From: an uncultured Desulfobacterales bacterium
GTDB lineage: Bacteria > Desulfobacterota > Desulfobacteria > Desulfobacterales > G020354645
Length of the DNA: 5,992 nt
Assembly (NCBI GenBank): GCA_947259865.1
Contig: CAMYNZ010000238.1
Span: 1-5,992 of the forward strand
Reading direction: 5' to 3'
A model generated the notes under the pieces. The model was not told where the DNA came from. It did not search any database and saw nothing but the letters and a program-made list of their open reading frames with translations. Positions 1-5,992 of this stretch are shown here, piece by piece; positions within the stretch are counted from its first letter, which is position 1; each line of letters starts with the position of its first letter. The position numbers and the translations under genes are program-made.

Positions 1-149
1 CACCGGCTTCTGAAATTTGTTGAATGATTTGGCCCGATGAAATAAACTTGGCTCCGGTTAACTGGCTTTATTCCTTATCCTAAATGAATTTAACGGTGTA
101 AATATTTTATTGCCAAAGACTTCCACCCCCCAACGTTGCCGATCATTTC

Positions 150-178
150 TTGACAGCAATGTTTCAGTTCAATACATT
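150..178 (+). promoter_or_regulatory. Sigma70-type promoter for the usp-lyase gene pair
   Basis: A perfect -35 box TTGACA lies at 150-155. After exactly 17 bases comes TACATT at 173-178, which matches four of six positions of the -10 consensus. Transcription would start near 185, giving a leader of about 50 bases before the ATG at 238. Orientation, spacing and distance all fit expression of the stress protein and the cupin gene behind it. This is a sequence prediction only. Confidence 0.65.
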
Positions 179-181
179 GCT
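155..181. promoter_or_regulatory. Inverted repeat inside the promoter, candidate operator
   Basis: AGCAATGT at 155-162 is the exact reverse complement of ACATTGCT at 174-181, with 11 bases between. The left arm starts on the last base of the -35 box and the right arm covers most of the -10 box. The arm centres are 19 bp apart, so both would face roughly the same side of the helix. A dimeric regulator bound here would be expected to block RNA polymerase. No regulator gene is in the window, and the arms match no operator I can name. Confidence 0.45.
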
Positions 182-225
182 TTTGAACAGGGAAAAACTC
201 AAATCGTTTCCTATCTCAATAAAGT

Positions 226-231
226 AAGGAG
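226..231 (+). promoter_or_regulatory. Ribosome binding site of the stress protein gene
   Basis: AAGGAG lies 6 bases upstream of the ATG at 238. This strong Shine-Dalgarno sequence fixes the start of the universal stress protein. Confidence 0.8.
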
Positions 232-237
232 ATCAAT

Positions 238-630
238 ATGAAGATACTTGTGGGATACGACGGCTCGAAGGTGGCCGAAGATGCTTTGAAACTGGCTCAA
301 AAGCACGCGCTGGCATTTAAAGCCGAGGTTTATATTGTGACCTCATTGGAACAAGGTCCTTCTTTGAAAAAAGGAGACATTGATAAAGCTGAAAGCAAAC
401 TTGAAAAAATTAGAAAACCTTTCAGAGGAGATGACATTCCCTGTGAGGCACGCACATCCGTCAGCTACCTGTCTCCTGGAGAAGATCTGGTCAACTTTGC
501 GAAAGAAAACGATGTTGATGAAATCATTCTCGGAGTTAGAAGGAGATCAAAGGTCGGAAAATTGGTGTTCGGTTCTACCGCCCAGTATGTCATTCTGGAG
601 GCTCACTGCCCGGTGGTTGCTGTTAAGTAA
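238..630 (+). CDS. Universal stress protein, UspA family, single domain
   Basis: This 130-residue protein is a single Usp domain of the usual length (about 130-150). It opens with the first beta strand ILVGYDGS (residues 3-10), where Asp8 is the residue that contacts the adenine in ATP-binding family members. It ends with the typical strand CPVVAVK. The nucleotide-phosphate loop near the C-terminus (residues 99-114) follows the family pattern G-x2-G-x9-G-S/T, with Gly99, Gly112 and Ser113 present but Arg102 in place of the second glycine. ATP binding is therefore likely but not certain. Usp proteins are cytoplasmic, usually dimeric, and are induced by starvation, redox or osmotic stress. No signal peptide or membrane segment is seen. 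A strong promoter and AAGGAG site precede it. The next gene starts 3 bases after its TAA, so the two are probably co-transcribed. Its exact role cannot be told from sequence. Confidence 0.93.
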   Translation: MKILVGYDGSKVAEDALKLAQKHALAFKAEVYIVTSLEQGPSLKKGDIDKAESKLEKIRKPFRGDDIPCEARTSVSYLSPGEDLVNFAKENDVDEIILGVRRRSKVGKLVFGSTAQYVILEAHCPVVAVK

Positions 631-633
631 AGT

Positions 634-1227
634 ATGAAAGCAGAGCTCGTTGCGCTGATCAGCGCAATTCGGAAATTTTTTGAAGATCTAGACAATACTC
701 ATATAAATTCCTTCCTGGCAGACTGGCCCCCGGCCAAGTGCCGGACGCGGTCTGTTGCACCGTTGGTGCTTCCCGTCCTTTCCTGGATGCCCGAGGCTGT
801 GGCGGCAGCCCATCAACAAGCGGCGTTTCTTGTGAAGATGCTAGCCTCTATGGCCAACCAAATCGCCTGGGGTCAAACCTATTCCGCGGAAAATTTCGGT
901 TTCGGATTTCTTAAAAAGTATGGATGGACAGAGCTCATCGGCCTGCGTGGTCCCATCGCCAGTGAACGTATGGCCTGCGGGTTTTTGTTTTTAGGGCCTG
1001 AGATCGAATACCCGCGACACAGCCATGAGGCCGAAGAAGTCTATGTACCGTTGACCGAACCGACGTACTGGATGCGGGGAAACGAAGACTGGGAGTTGCG
1101 AGCACCTTGCCGGCCGATATTTCATGCATCCCGAATGCCGCATGCAATGCGAACCGAAAGAGTACCGTTGCTCGCGCTCTATCTCTGGCACGGGGGTAAT
1201 TTGGTCGAAAAATCAAGCATCCATTAA
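634..1227 (+). CDS. DMSP lyase family cupin (DddQ/DddL-like)
   Basis: This 197-residue protein matches the size and conserved landmarks I know of the dimethylsulfoniopropionate lyase family of cupins, which cleave DMSP to dimethyl sulfide and acrylate using a bound metal. After a helical N-terminal region comes WGQTYSAENFG (79-89), then YGWTELIGLRGP (96-107), then the cupin barrel. The metal and catalytic set is present: Tyr126, His129, His131, Glu135 and Tyr137 have the same relative spacing as Tyr120, His123, His125, Glu129 and Tyr131 of the characterised DddQ. His170 in the HAMRT block fits the distal metal ligand His163. The tail PLLALYLWHGG (178-188) is also typical. Oddities are Glu142 and Cys159 where I would expect turn glycines. 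It has no signal peptide, so it is probably cytoplasmic. No clear Shine-Dalgarno precedes the ATG, which suggests coupling to the stress gene. Family membership is well supported, but the substrate is inferred; other lyase-like or uncharacterised cupin activities remain possible. Confidence 0.8.
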   Translation: MKAELVALISAIRKFFEDLDNTHINSFLADWPPAKCRTRSVAPLVLPVLSWMPEAVAAAHQQAAFLVKMLASMANQIAWGQTYSAENFGFGFLKKYGWTELIGLRGPIASERMACGFLFLGPEIEYPRHSHEAEEVYVPLTEPTYWMRGNEDWELRAPCRPIFHASRMPHAMRTERVPLLALYLWHGGNLVEKSSIH

Positions 1228-1257
1228 AGCGGGTTTTGAGACTACTTCTGGATATTT
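1228..1257. other. Convergent intergenic gap
   Basis: Thirty bases separate the TAA of the cupin gene from the TAA of the ATPase gene, which point at each other. I see no clear intrinsic terminator for either strand: there is a TTTTT run at 1255-1259 but no stable GC-rich stem in front of it. Confidence 0.6.
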
Positions 1258-3363
1258 TTATTGCCTTGCATGAATCCGCTCGGACTCATCCGGCACATGG
1301 ATAACGGGCTCGATCTTTTTCAATTCTTCAAGCGGTATATGACATTTGATTACGTGGCGATCTACCACGATCTGCTCCGGAGGCGGCTCATTATCACAAA
1401 TATCGCCGATTCTCCGATGGCAGCGGGTACAAAATGGGCAGCCCTTTGGAGGATTCATTGCGCTGGGCAGGTTGCCTTCCAGCACAATCTCACGCTTGGT
1501 CACTTCCGGATCGGCAATCGGCACCGCTGATAAAAGAGCTTCGGTATATGGCGAATAGGGTGGTGCGAAGATTTGTTCCGTGGTGCCTCTTTCAAGAATA
1601 TGCCCGAGATACATGACGACAATGCGGTCCGACAGGTAGCGTACCACACTTAGATCGTGGCTGATGAAAAGCAGTGTGGTTTTATGTTCGCGTTGAATTT
1701 CCATGAGCAACTCAGTCACCGCTGCTGCGACCGAGACATCCAGGGCTGATACCGGCTCATCGGCAATAACCATGCTCGGGTTCCCGGCAAATGCTCGGGC
1801 GATACCGACACGCTGTTTCTGTCCGCCCGACAACTGTCTGGGTTTTCTGAAATAAAAATCCCTTGGCAGCTTGACCGTATCCAGCAGTTTCATCACCCGA
1901 TCAAATATTTTCTTTTTATCCGTTTCCACGCCGAATTTCTTGATCACCCGTGATATCTGGCCACCAATGCTGTGGCTGGGATTCAAGGTATCGAACGGAT
2001 TTTGAAATACCATCTGCAGTGAGCCGATCTGTTCAGGGTTTCGGTCTCGAACCGCTATCTCTGAAAGATCCTTGCCATGGTGACGCACCTCGCCGTCAGT
2101 ACCTGTTTCCAAACCCATCAGAACTTTGGCAAATGTTGATTTGCCGCAGCCGGATTCACCGACAATCGCGACGGTTTCACCCTCTCTGGCAGAAAAATTC
2201 AACTCCTCATTGGCTTTGACATAACGAATTCTCTTGCCGCTAAACAACGCCCGCAGTGAGCTGTCACGAACCTCGTAGTACTTCTTCATGCTATCCACTT
2301 CGAGTACCTGTTCACCGAGTTCAAGCGCCGCTTTAACTTCACCGTCCGCCGCCTCAAGGCGGTGATCGATTTCTTTATAGCGCAAGCATCGGACGCGATG
2401 ATCTGCGGCACTATCCACGACATGCTCCATGGGGATATGTTCCTGGTCGCACAGCCCTGGTTTGAAATGATCACAGCGCGGGTGGTAATAGCAGCCTTCA
2501 GGTCGTTCGAATGGCAACGGGAGCTGCCCCCGGATCGGCTTCAGCGGGGCAGCGTTCTTGTCGGCTGTCGGCAGGGGAATACAGGCAAAAAGGCCGTGGG
2601 TGTAGGGGTGCCTTGGCCAGGTAAACAGGGAGTCAATGGTTCCTTCTTCGACAACTTCACCGGAGTACATCACGAATACCCGGTCACAGGTTTCCAGAAT
2701 CAATCCGAGGTTATGGGAGATGTAGATCTGGGAAGTGCCGAACTTTTTGCTGATATCGGCTACCAGCTTCACGATACCGGCCTCGACCGTAACGTCCAGC
2801 GCGGTTGTGGGCTCATCCAGGAGCAACAGGGATGGATTCGACAAAAGTCCCATCGCGATTACCACCCGCTGCTGCTGTCCACCCGATAACTGGTGCGGAT
2901 ATGAGCTCATAATCCGTTCCGGATCGGGCAGCTTGACATCCGCCAGCATCTGCAACGCCCTTTGACGTGCTTCTTCCCTGGAAATGTCCTCATGAGCCAG
3001 CGGCACTTCCATCAATTGAGTGCTGATTTTGAGGCTTGGATTCAGAGAGGCAAACGGTTCCTGATATATCATCGCGATCTCCGAACCTCGGATGCGGCGC
3101 AACTCATGTTCCGACATCTGGTTCAAATCGCGGCCCTTAAACGTAATACTGCCGCTCTTGATGCCGCCGTTGGCGCCCATGTACTGCATGACCGCCATGG
3201 CGACGGTTGATTTACCGCAGCCTGATTCGCCGACAATGCCGATGGTTTCGCCGGGCAATACCGTCAATGAAAAATCCACCACGGCCGGAATCTCTCCTGC
3301 CCGGGTATAGTAAGAGATGCATAGGTCCTTGCAGGTAAGAACCGGTTCTTGAGTGTCGTTCAT
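1258..3363 (-). CDS. Fused double ATPase of a peptide/opine/nickel-type ABC importer
   Basis: This 701-residue protein carries two complete ABC ATPase domains that in many systems are separate DppD and DppF subunits. Domain 1 has Walker A at 45-53, Q-loop Gln101, signature LSGGQ at 159-163, Walker B ending in Asp183-Glu184 and switch His217. Domain 2 has Walker A at 402-410, Gln454, LSGGQ at 511-515, Asp535-Glu536 and His569. Both active sites look intact. Each half ends in the oligopeptide-type C-terminal extension with four spaced cysteines: 291, 297, 305, 326 and 642, 648, 656, 674. Such cysteines hold an iron-sulfur cluster in the mycobacterial OppD. Cytoplasmic, it would power the two permeases encoded just upstream. 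The start is fixed by AGGAGGT 9 bases before the ATG; that site overlaps the stop of the permease gene. It is the last gene of the operon. Fused ATPases of this kind include GsiA and YejF, but I do not assign either name. Confidence 0.95.
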   Translation of the reverse strand: MNDTQEPVLTCKDLCISYYTRAGEIPAVVDFSLTVLPGETIGIVGESGCGKSTVAMAVMQYMGANGGIKSGSITFKGRDLNQMSEHELRRIRGSEIAMIYQEPFASLNPSLKISTQLMEVPLAHEDISREEARQRALQMLADVKLPDPERIMSSYPHQLSGGQQQRVVIAMGLLSNPSLLLLDEPTTALDVTVEAGIVKLVADISKKFGTSQIYISHNLGLILETCDRVFVMYSGEVVEEGTIDSLFTWPRHPYTHGLFACIPLPTADKNAAPLKPIRGQLPLPFERPEGCYYHPRCDHFKPGLCDQEHIPMEHVVDSAADHRVRCLRYKEIDHRLEAADGEVKAALELGEQVLEVDSMKKYYEVRDSSLRALFSGKRIRYVKANEELNFSAREGETVAIVGESGCGKSTFAKVLMGLETGTDGEVRHHGKDLSEIAVRDRNPEQIGSLQMVFQNPFDTLNPSHSIGGQISRVIKKFGVETDKKKIFDRVMKLLDTVKLPRDFYFRKPRQLSGGQKQRVGIARAFAGNPSMVIADEPVSALDVSVAAAVTELLMEIQREHKTTLLFISHDLSVVRYLSDRIVVMYLGHILERGTTEQIFAPPYSPYTEALLSAVPIADPEVTKREIVLEGNLPSAMNPPKGCPFCTRCHRRIGDICDNEPPPEQIVVDRHVIKCHIPLEELKKIEPVIHVPDESERIHARQ

Positions 3364-3372
3364 GGGTTGGTT

Positions 3373-3379
3373 ACCTCCT
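3373..3379 (-). promoter_or_regulatory. Ribosome binding site of the fused ATPase gene
   Basis: Read on the minus strand this is AGGAGGT, 9 bases before the ATG at 3363-3361. Its first two bases fall inside the TAG stop of the upstream permease gene (3380-3378), so a ribosome finishing the permease is placed to restart on the ATPase. Confidence 0.8.
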
Positions 3380-4277
3380 AATCGCGCAGAGAGATTTCAC
3401 GCAGACCGTCCGCCATTAGATTAAACCCCAGTATCAACGAAGATATGGCGATACAGGGAAAGAGTGTCATATGTGGAAAAACCATCGCCATCTGCCGGGT
3501 TTCATTGACCATGCCGCCCCAATCCGGGTCCGGCGGCGGCAGACCCAGGCCCAGAAAGCCAAGCACACCGATGGTGATGATGACGTAACCCAGACGCAGA
3601 CAAGCGTCGACAATCAACGGACCGCGCGCATTCGGTAAAATTTCAAACAGCATCACTTTCCAGTCTGATTCGCCGCGGGTCTGGGCCGCTGCAACATAGT
3701 CACGATTGCGGAGATCCAGCACCAATCCCCGCACAATACGCATAATTCCCGGAGAGGATGCAAAAGTGATGGCAATAATGATGTTGATTCCGGATGCGCC
3801 GATTGTGGCGATGATAATAATATACAGCACCAGCACCGGAAATGAGAGAATGATATCTGCGATACGGGATAGGACATCATCCACCCAGCCGCGGCGATAC
3901 CCGGCCAAAAGCCCCATCAGAATACCGACCGTGTAGGCCGAAAGAGTCGCCAGGGGTGCATAGATCAGCACCGTTCGCGAACCCCAGATAATCCGCGACA
4001 TAATATCCCGCCCGATATGATCGGTGCCGAGCCAGAATGTGCCGCCGCCTTTGACCGCCGCCATCCCCGGTTTGGCAAACGGCTGAATAGACGAGTTGGG
4101 ATCAAAGGGCGCCAGCAACGGTGCCAGGATCGCAACCGCCACCCAGAAAAAAACTAGGAAAGCCCCCACCATACCGACCCAGCTCTCCCGCAAGAGTCCA
4201 AAAGATTTCAGGCCGCGCCATAAAGCCGCACCGTATCCGGCAGTGGGCATTTGGGTTTTAGCGGTAGATGTATTCAT
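3378..4277 (-). CDS. Inner-membrane permease subunit, DppC/OppC type
   Basis: From the chosen start this is a 299-residue permease, normal for DppC-like subunits. A first membrane segment lies near residues 34-56, followed by the periplasmic block with LGTDHIGRD (83-91) that is a hallmark of the DppC/OppC group. Further hydrophobic segments lie near 104-127, 142-175, 226-246 and 272-289. The cytoplasmic coupling loop (EAA region) runs from about 192 to 221, including Tyr194, Ala197-Ala198, Gly202 and LPNARGPL (214-221), and docks on the ATPase. LGLGLPPPDPDWG (242-254) is also typical. The reading frame stays open for 36 more codons upstream to an ATG at 4385. That extension lies inside the preceding permease gene, is rich in His, Gly and Cys and has no family resemblance. 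The ATG at 4277 has AAGGAG 10 bases upstream and starts 14 bases after the previous stop, so I prefer it. Confidence 0.93.
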   Translation of the reverse strand: MNTSTAKTQMPTAGYGAALWRGLKSFGLLRESWVGMVGAFLVFFWVAVAILAPLLAPFDPNSSIQPFAKPGMAAVKGGGTFWLGTDHIGRDIMSRIIWGSRTVLIYAPLATLSAYTVGILMGLLAGYRRGWVDDVLSRIADIILSFPVLVLYIIIIATIGASGINIIIAITFASSPGIMRIVRGLVLDLRNRDYVAAAQTRGESDWKVMLFEILPNARGPLIVDACLRLGYVIITIGVLGFLGLGLPPPDPDWGGMVNETRQMAMVFPHMTLFPCIAISSLILGFNLMADGLREISLRD

Positions 4278-4287
4278 TGTATTTTCT

Positions 4288-4293
4288 CTCCTT
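4288..4293 (-). promoter_or_regulatory. Ribosome binding site that sets the DppC-type start
   Basis: Minus-strand AAGGAG, 10 bases before the ATG at 4277. It overlaps the TAA of the upstream permease gene (4294-4292). This site decides in favour of the 299-residue product over the 335-residue open frame. Confidence 0.8.
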
Positions 4294-5227
4294 AGCTGAA
4301 ACGGATGCGAGGGTTGAGGAACGTGTAACCAATATCGGCTATGGTTTGTGTAGCCACCGCAACAAAAACCGCCACCATGGCGCACGCTTCCAGAAGGGCG
4401 ATATCGTTATTCAGAGATGCCTCCAGGATCAGCGCTCCAAATCCTTTATAGGCAAAGAAGAACTCTACCACAATGACTCCGGACAGCAGCCAGTTAATTT
4501 GTAACATGATGACTGTAAAGGGGGCGATGAGGGCATTGCGCAACGCATGTTTGAGGATTACCGACTTATAGGGCAGCCCCTTCAGCACCGCGGAACGAAT
4601 ATACTGCGAGGTCATCACCTCCGCCATGGATGCGCGGGTCATGCGGGCGACATAACCGAAATCGTAGACGATCAACACTATGGCCGGCAGCATCAACTGT
4701 TTGAATTCGAAGCCGCCCGACATGCTGCTGGTGCCGGGCAGCCATTTCAAGGTGAACACGAAAAGGGCCGAGAAAATTACCGCACTGGCGAACTCCGGCA
4801 CGGAGGTGGTTAGAATACCAAAGACCGATATGGAACGGTCGAGCTTTGAACCCTCCTTCATCCCCGACAATACCCCGAGAACCAATGACACCGGGATCAT
4901 TATGGCGAAGGTCCAAAAACCCAGGATGGCGGTGTTCCACAGCCGGGGCCACATTACTTCCGCCACCGGGCCCTTAAAACGGATTGATTCACCCAGATTA
5001 CCGGTGGTGAAATTTCCGAGCCACGATAGATAACGCACGATGACCGGTCGGTTATAACCGTGCTGCTCCCGCCATAGCTCGCGCTGTTCTTCGTTTGAAA
5101 ACTGACCCAGCACCCGAGCAGCCGGATCGCCTGTAAGCTCGGTCTCCAGGAGCAAGAACAGAATGAGCGATACGACAATCATGGTAAAAATCATGAATCC
5201 GATACGCTTAAACACCAAGGTGACCAT
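4292..5227 (-). CDS. Inner-membrane permease subunit, DppB/OppB type
   Basis: This 311-residue protein is a typical first permease of peptide-class ABC importers. It opens with a membrane segment (about 8-28) directly after the short basic start, then the periplasmic loop with DPAARVLGQFSNEEQ (34-48) and LSWLGNFTTGNLGESI (67-82), which are group hallmarks. Further membrane segments lie near 98-121, 134-160, 178-195, 236-258 and 279-300. The ATPase-coupling loop is around 199-232, with YIRSAVLKGL (209-218) and HALRNAL (227-233). The usual form of this motif is close to YVRTARAKGL, so Val-Leu replaces the common Arg-Ala here; Gly217 is kept. The C-terminal LNPRIR (304-309) is also typical. It pairs with the DppC-type subunit to form the pore. 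AAGGAGG lies 7 bases before the ATG. It is 98 bases after the binding-protein gene and 14 bases before the next permease. Confidence 0.95.
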   Translation of the reverse strand: MVTLVFKRIGFMIFTMIVVSLILFLLLETELTGDPAARVLGQFSNEEQRELWREQHGYNRPVIVRYLSWLGNFTTGNLGESIRFKGPVAEVMWPRLWNTAILGFWTFAIMIPVSLVLGVLSGMKEGSKLDRSISVFGILTTSVPEFASAVIFSALFVFTLKWLPGTSSMSGGFEFKQLMLPAIVLIVYDFGYVARMTRASMAEVMTSQYIRSAVLKGLPYKSVILKHALRNALIAPFTVIMLQINWLLSGVIVVEFFFAYKGFGALILEASLNNDIALLEACAMVAVFVAVATQTIADIGYTFLNPRIRFS

Positions 5228-5234
5228 TTTAACG

Positions 5235-5241
5235 CCTCCTT
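5235..5241 (-). promoter_or_regulatory. Ribosome binding site of the DppB-type permease gene
   Basis: Minus-strand AAGGAGG sits 7 bases before the ATG at 5227, close to the ideal arrangement, and fixes the start. Confidence 0.8.
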
Positions 5242-5275
5242 CGGGAATTTATCATCTTAGAAGAAATGCGGGGGC

Positions 5276-5301
5276 GGGGAGCGCCGTGTTCAGCGCTCCC
5301 C
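5276..5301 (-). promoter_or_regulatory. GC-rich hairpin between binding-protein and permease genes
   Basis: GGGGAGCGC at 5276-5284 and GCGCTCCCC at 5293-5301 form a perfect 9-bp stem with an 8-base loop. It begins about 24 bases after the stop of the binding-protein gene. On the transcribed strand the stem is followed by GCCCCCGC and not by a uridine run, so it is not a classic full terminator. The likely role, by analogy with other importer operons, is to protect the 3' end of the binding-protein mRNA or to let only part of transcription or message continue into the permease genes. That would give more binding protein than permease. Confidence 0.6.
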
Positions 5302-5325
5302 GTGGCTACAAGTGGTCCTTTCCGA

Positions 5326-5992
5326 CTAGGTCAGAGAAACCTTGTGGAAGCGGTAGTACCGCGTCGGATGCATTTCAAAGCCGACCACGTTGTCACGCAC
5401 CGCCGTGAAGACCGCACGGAAGAAGGGCTGCACCATGACGGCATCGTCCTGCAGAATCTTCTCCACCTTCTCCATCTTGGCGCGACGTTTCTCGACATTC
5501 AGTTCGGATTCCGCTTCGGTGAGGGTTTTGTCCCACTTCGGATTGGCATAGCTGGATTCGTTCCAGGGCACACCGGTGCGGTAGGCCAGGCCCAATACCA
5601 TGACGGCCAAGGGGCGGTGGGTCCAAGAGGTTAAGGCCAAGGGATCCTTGGTCCAAATATCCCAATATTTTGCTGACGGCATCACGTTCATTTTGATATT
5701 GATGCCGGCCTTGGCGGCATCTTCTTTGAGCACAGCCACGGAATCCTGCTCCCAAACGCCGTCGGTGTTGCCCACACTGCAGGACAAATCGATTCCGTTG
5801 GGATAGCCGGCCTCGGCCAGCAGTTTCTTGGCGCCTTCAATGTCCTGCTCGAGCGGGGGCAGGGCAAAGTACTCGGGGTGGATCTTGGCGACATGATGAT
5901 GCTCGGCCGTGATCCCCAAACCGCGGTGCGCGATGTCGAGCTGCCGCTGGGTATTACAGGTCAACTGTACCGCTCTGCGCACGCGCTTATCG
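5326..5992 (-). CDS. Substrate-binding protein of the ABC importer, C-terminal part (SBP_bac_5)
   Basis: The frame is open to the window edge, leaving 221 visible C-terminal residues of a family that usually runs to about 500-540. Signal peptide and N-terminal lobe are therefore outside the window. The visible start DKRVRRAVQ fits the conserved segment of peptide-class binding proteins where the second lobe begins. It is followed by [13 protein letters not shown], a very typical block of family 5 extracellular solute-binding proteins, and by an [13 protein letters not shown] region matching the hinge side. The C-terminus ends in a short beta stretch [18 protein letters not shown] at 5982 is in frame but lies inside this conserved region, so it is not the real start. 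The protein would act in the periplasm, delivering ligand to the two permeases. This class binds peptides, opines, nickel chelates, sugars or other solutes, and the ligand cannot be deduced here. Confidence 0.92.
   Translation of the reverse strand, partial: DKRVRRAVQLTCNTQRQLDIAHRGLGITAEHHHVAKIHPEYFALPPLEQDIEGAKKLLAEAGYPNGIDLSCSVGNTDGVWEQDSVAVLKEDAAKAGINIKMNVMPSAKYWDIWTKDPLALTSWTHRPLAVMVLGLAYRTGVPWNESSYANPKWDKTLTEAESELNVEKRRAKMEKVEKILQDDAVMVQPFFRAVFTAVRDNVVGFEMHPTRYYRFHKVSLT

Larger units (their letters stand above)
1..237. other. AT-rich non-coding leader upstream of the stress protein gene
   Basis: No gene is supported here: all three forward frames hit a stop within the first 30 bases, and the reverse strand is also closed. 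A forward frame from base 1 is open for eight codons to TGA at 25-27 and could be the tail of an upstream gene, but that is too short to call. The stretch is visibly richer in A and T than the rest of the window. It contains short palindromes (AAATATTT at 100-107, CAACGTTG at 131-138) and, nearer the gene, the promoter and inverted repeat listed separately. Confidence 0.75.

Noticed and set aside
54..65. CCGGTTAACTGG short hairpin followed by CTTTATT, as a terminator of an upstream gene
   Set aside because: The stem is only 4 bp with a G-U pair, and the T-run is broken, so it is too weak to call.
935..1216. Open reading frame of 93 codons on the minus strand within the cupin gene
   Set aside because: It is antisense to a well-recognised protein, has no ribosome binding site and no recognisable domain.
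1270..1289. Imperfect inverted repeat (ATGAATCCG / CGGACTCAT) near the 3' end of the ATPase gene, as a convergent terminator
   Set aside because: It is inside the coding region, has a mismatch and only a 2-base loop, and no T-run follows on either strand.
2362..2889. Long plus-strand open frame (175 codons) opposite the ATPase gene
   Set aside because: It lies wholly antisense to a clear double ATPase with intact motifs; its composition looks like reverse-frame translation and not like a protein.
4278..4385. 36-codon N-terminal extension of the DppC-type permease from an ATG at 4385
   Set aside because: It overlaps the end of the DppB-type gene, looks unlike any permease N-terminus, and the ATG at 4277 has a strong AAGGAG site and normal operon spacing.
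4566..4952. 128-codon open frame in a second minus-strand frame within the DppB-type gene
   Set aside because: Shadow of the permease gene, low-complexity and Arg/His-rich, without a start site signal.
5980..5982. GTG as a start for a short binding-protein gene
   Set aside because: The frame continues upstream to the window edge with conserved family residues (DKRV), so the gene is simply cut by the window end.

Overview
The window looks like bacterial chromosome from a Gram-negative organism. It is densely coded, has strong AGGAG-type ribosome binding sites and one sigma70-like promoter. The universal stress protein and the transporter remind me of Desulfobacterota or other Proteobacteria, but that is from family resemblance only. 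Nothing here fixes the taxonomy.

Layout: bases 1-237 are AT-rich and non-coding, with a good promoter (TTGACA, 17 bp, TACATT) that carries a perfect 8-bp inverted repeat. It drives two plus-strand genes spaced 3 bases apart. The first is a small UspA-type universal stress protein (238-630). The second is a cupin of the DddQ/DddL dimethylsulfoniopropionate (DMSP) lyase family (634-1227) that keeps the full set of expected active-site residues. A 30-base convergent gap follows.

The rest of the window, on the minus strand, is one ABC importer operon of the peptide/opine/nickel class. In transcription order it holds the substrate-binding protein (5992-5326, its N-terminal part outside the window), permease 1 (5227-4292), permease 2 (4277-3378) and a fused double ATPase (3363-1258). 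A strong GC-rich hairpin sits between the binding-protein gene and the first permease gene. The two downstream junctions are both exactly 14 bases, each with a Shine-Dalgarno overlapping the upstream stop codon.

How the genes may work together: the importer has all parts of a working binding-protein-dependent system, but its substrate cannot be read from sequence. The lyase-family cupin would cleave DMSP to dimethyl sulfide and acrylate if it has the family activity. The two transcription units converge, so they are neighbours and not an operon. A shared role, such as uptake and cleavage of a sulfonium or related compound, is only a hypothesis. The most notable items are the lyase-like cupin behind a stress protein, the palindrome inside their promoter, and the duplicated cysteine quartets in the fused ATPase.
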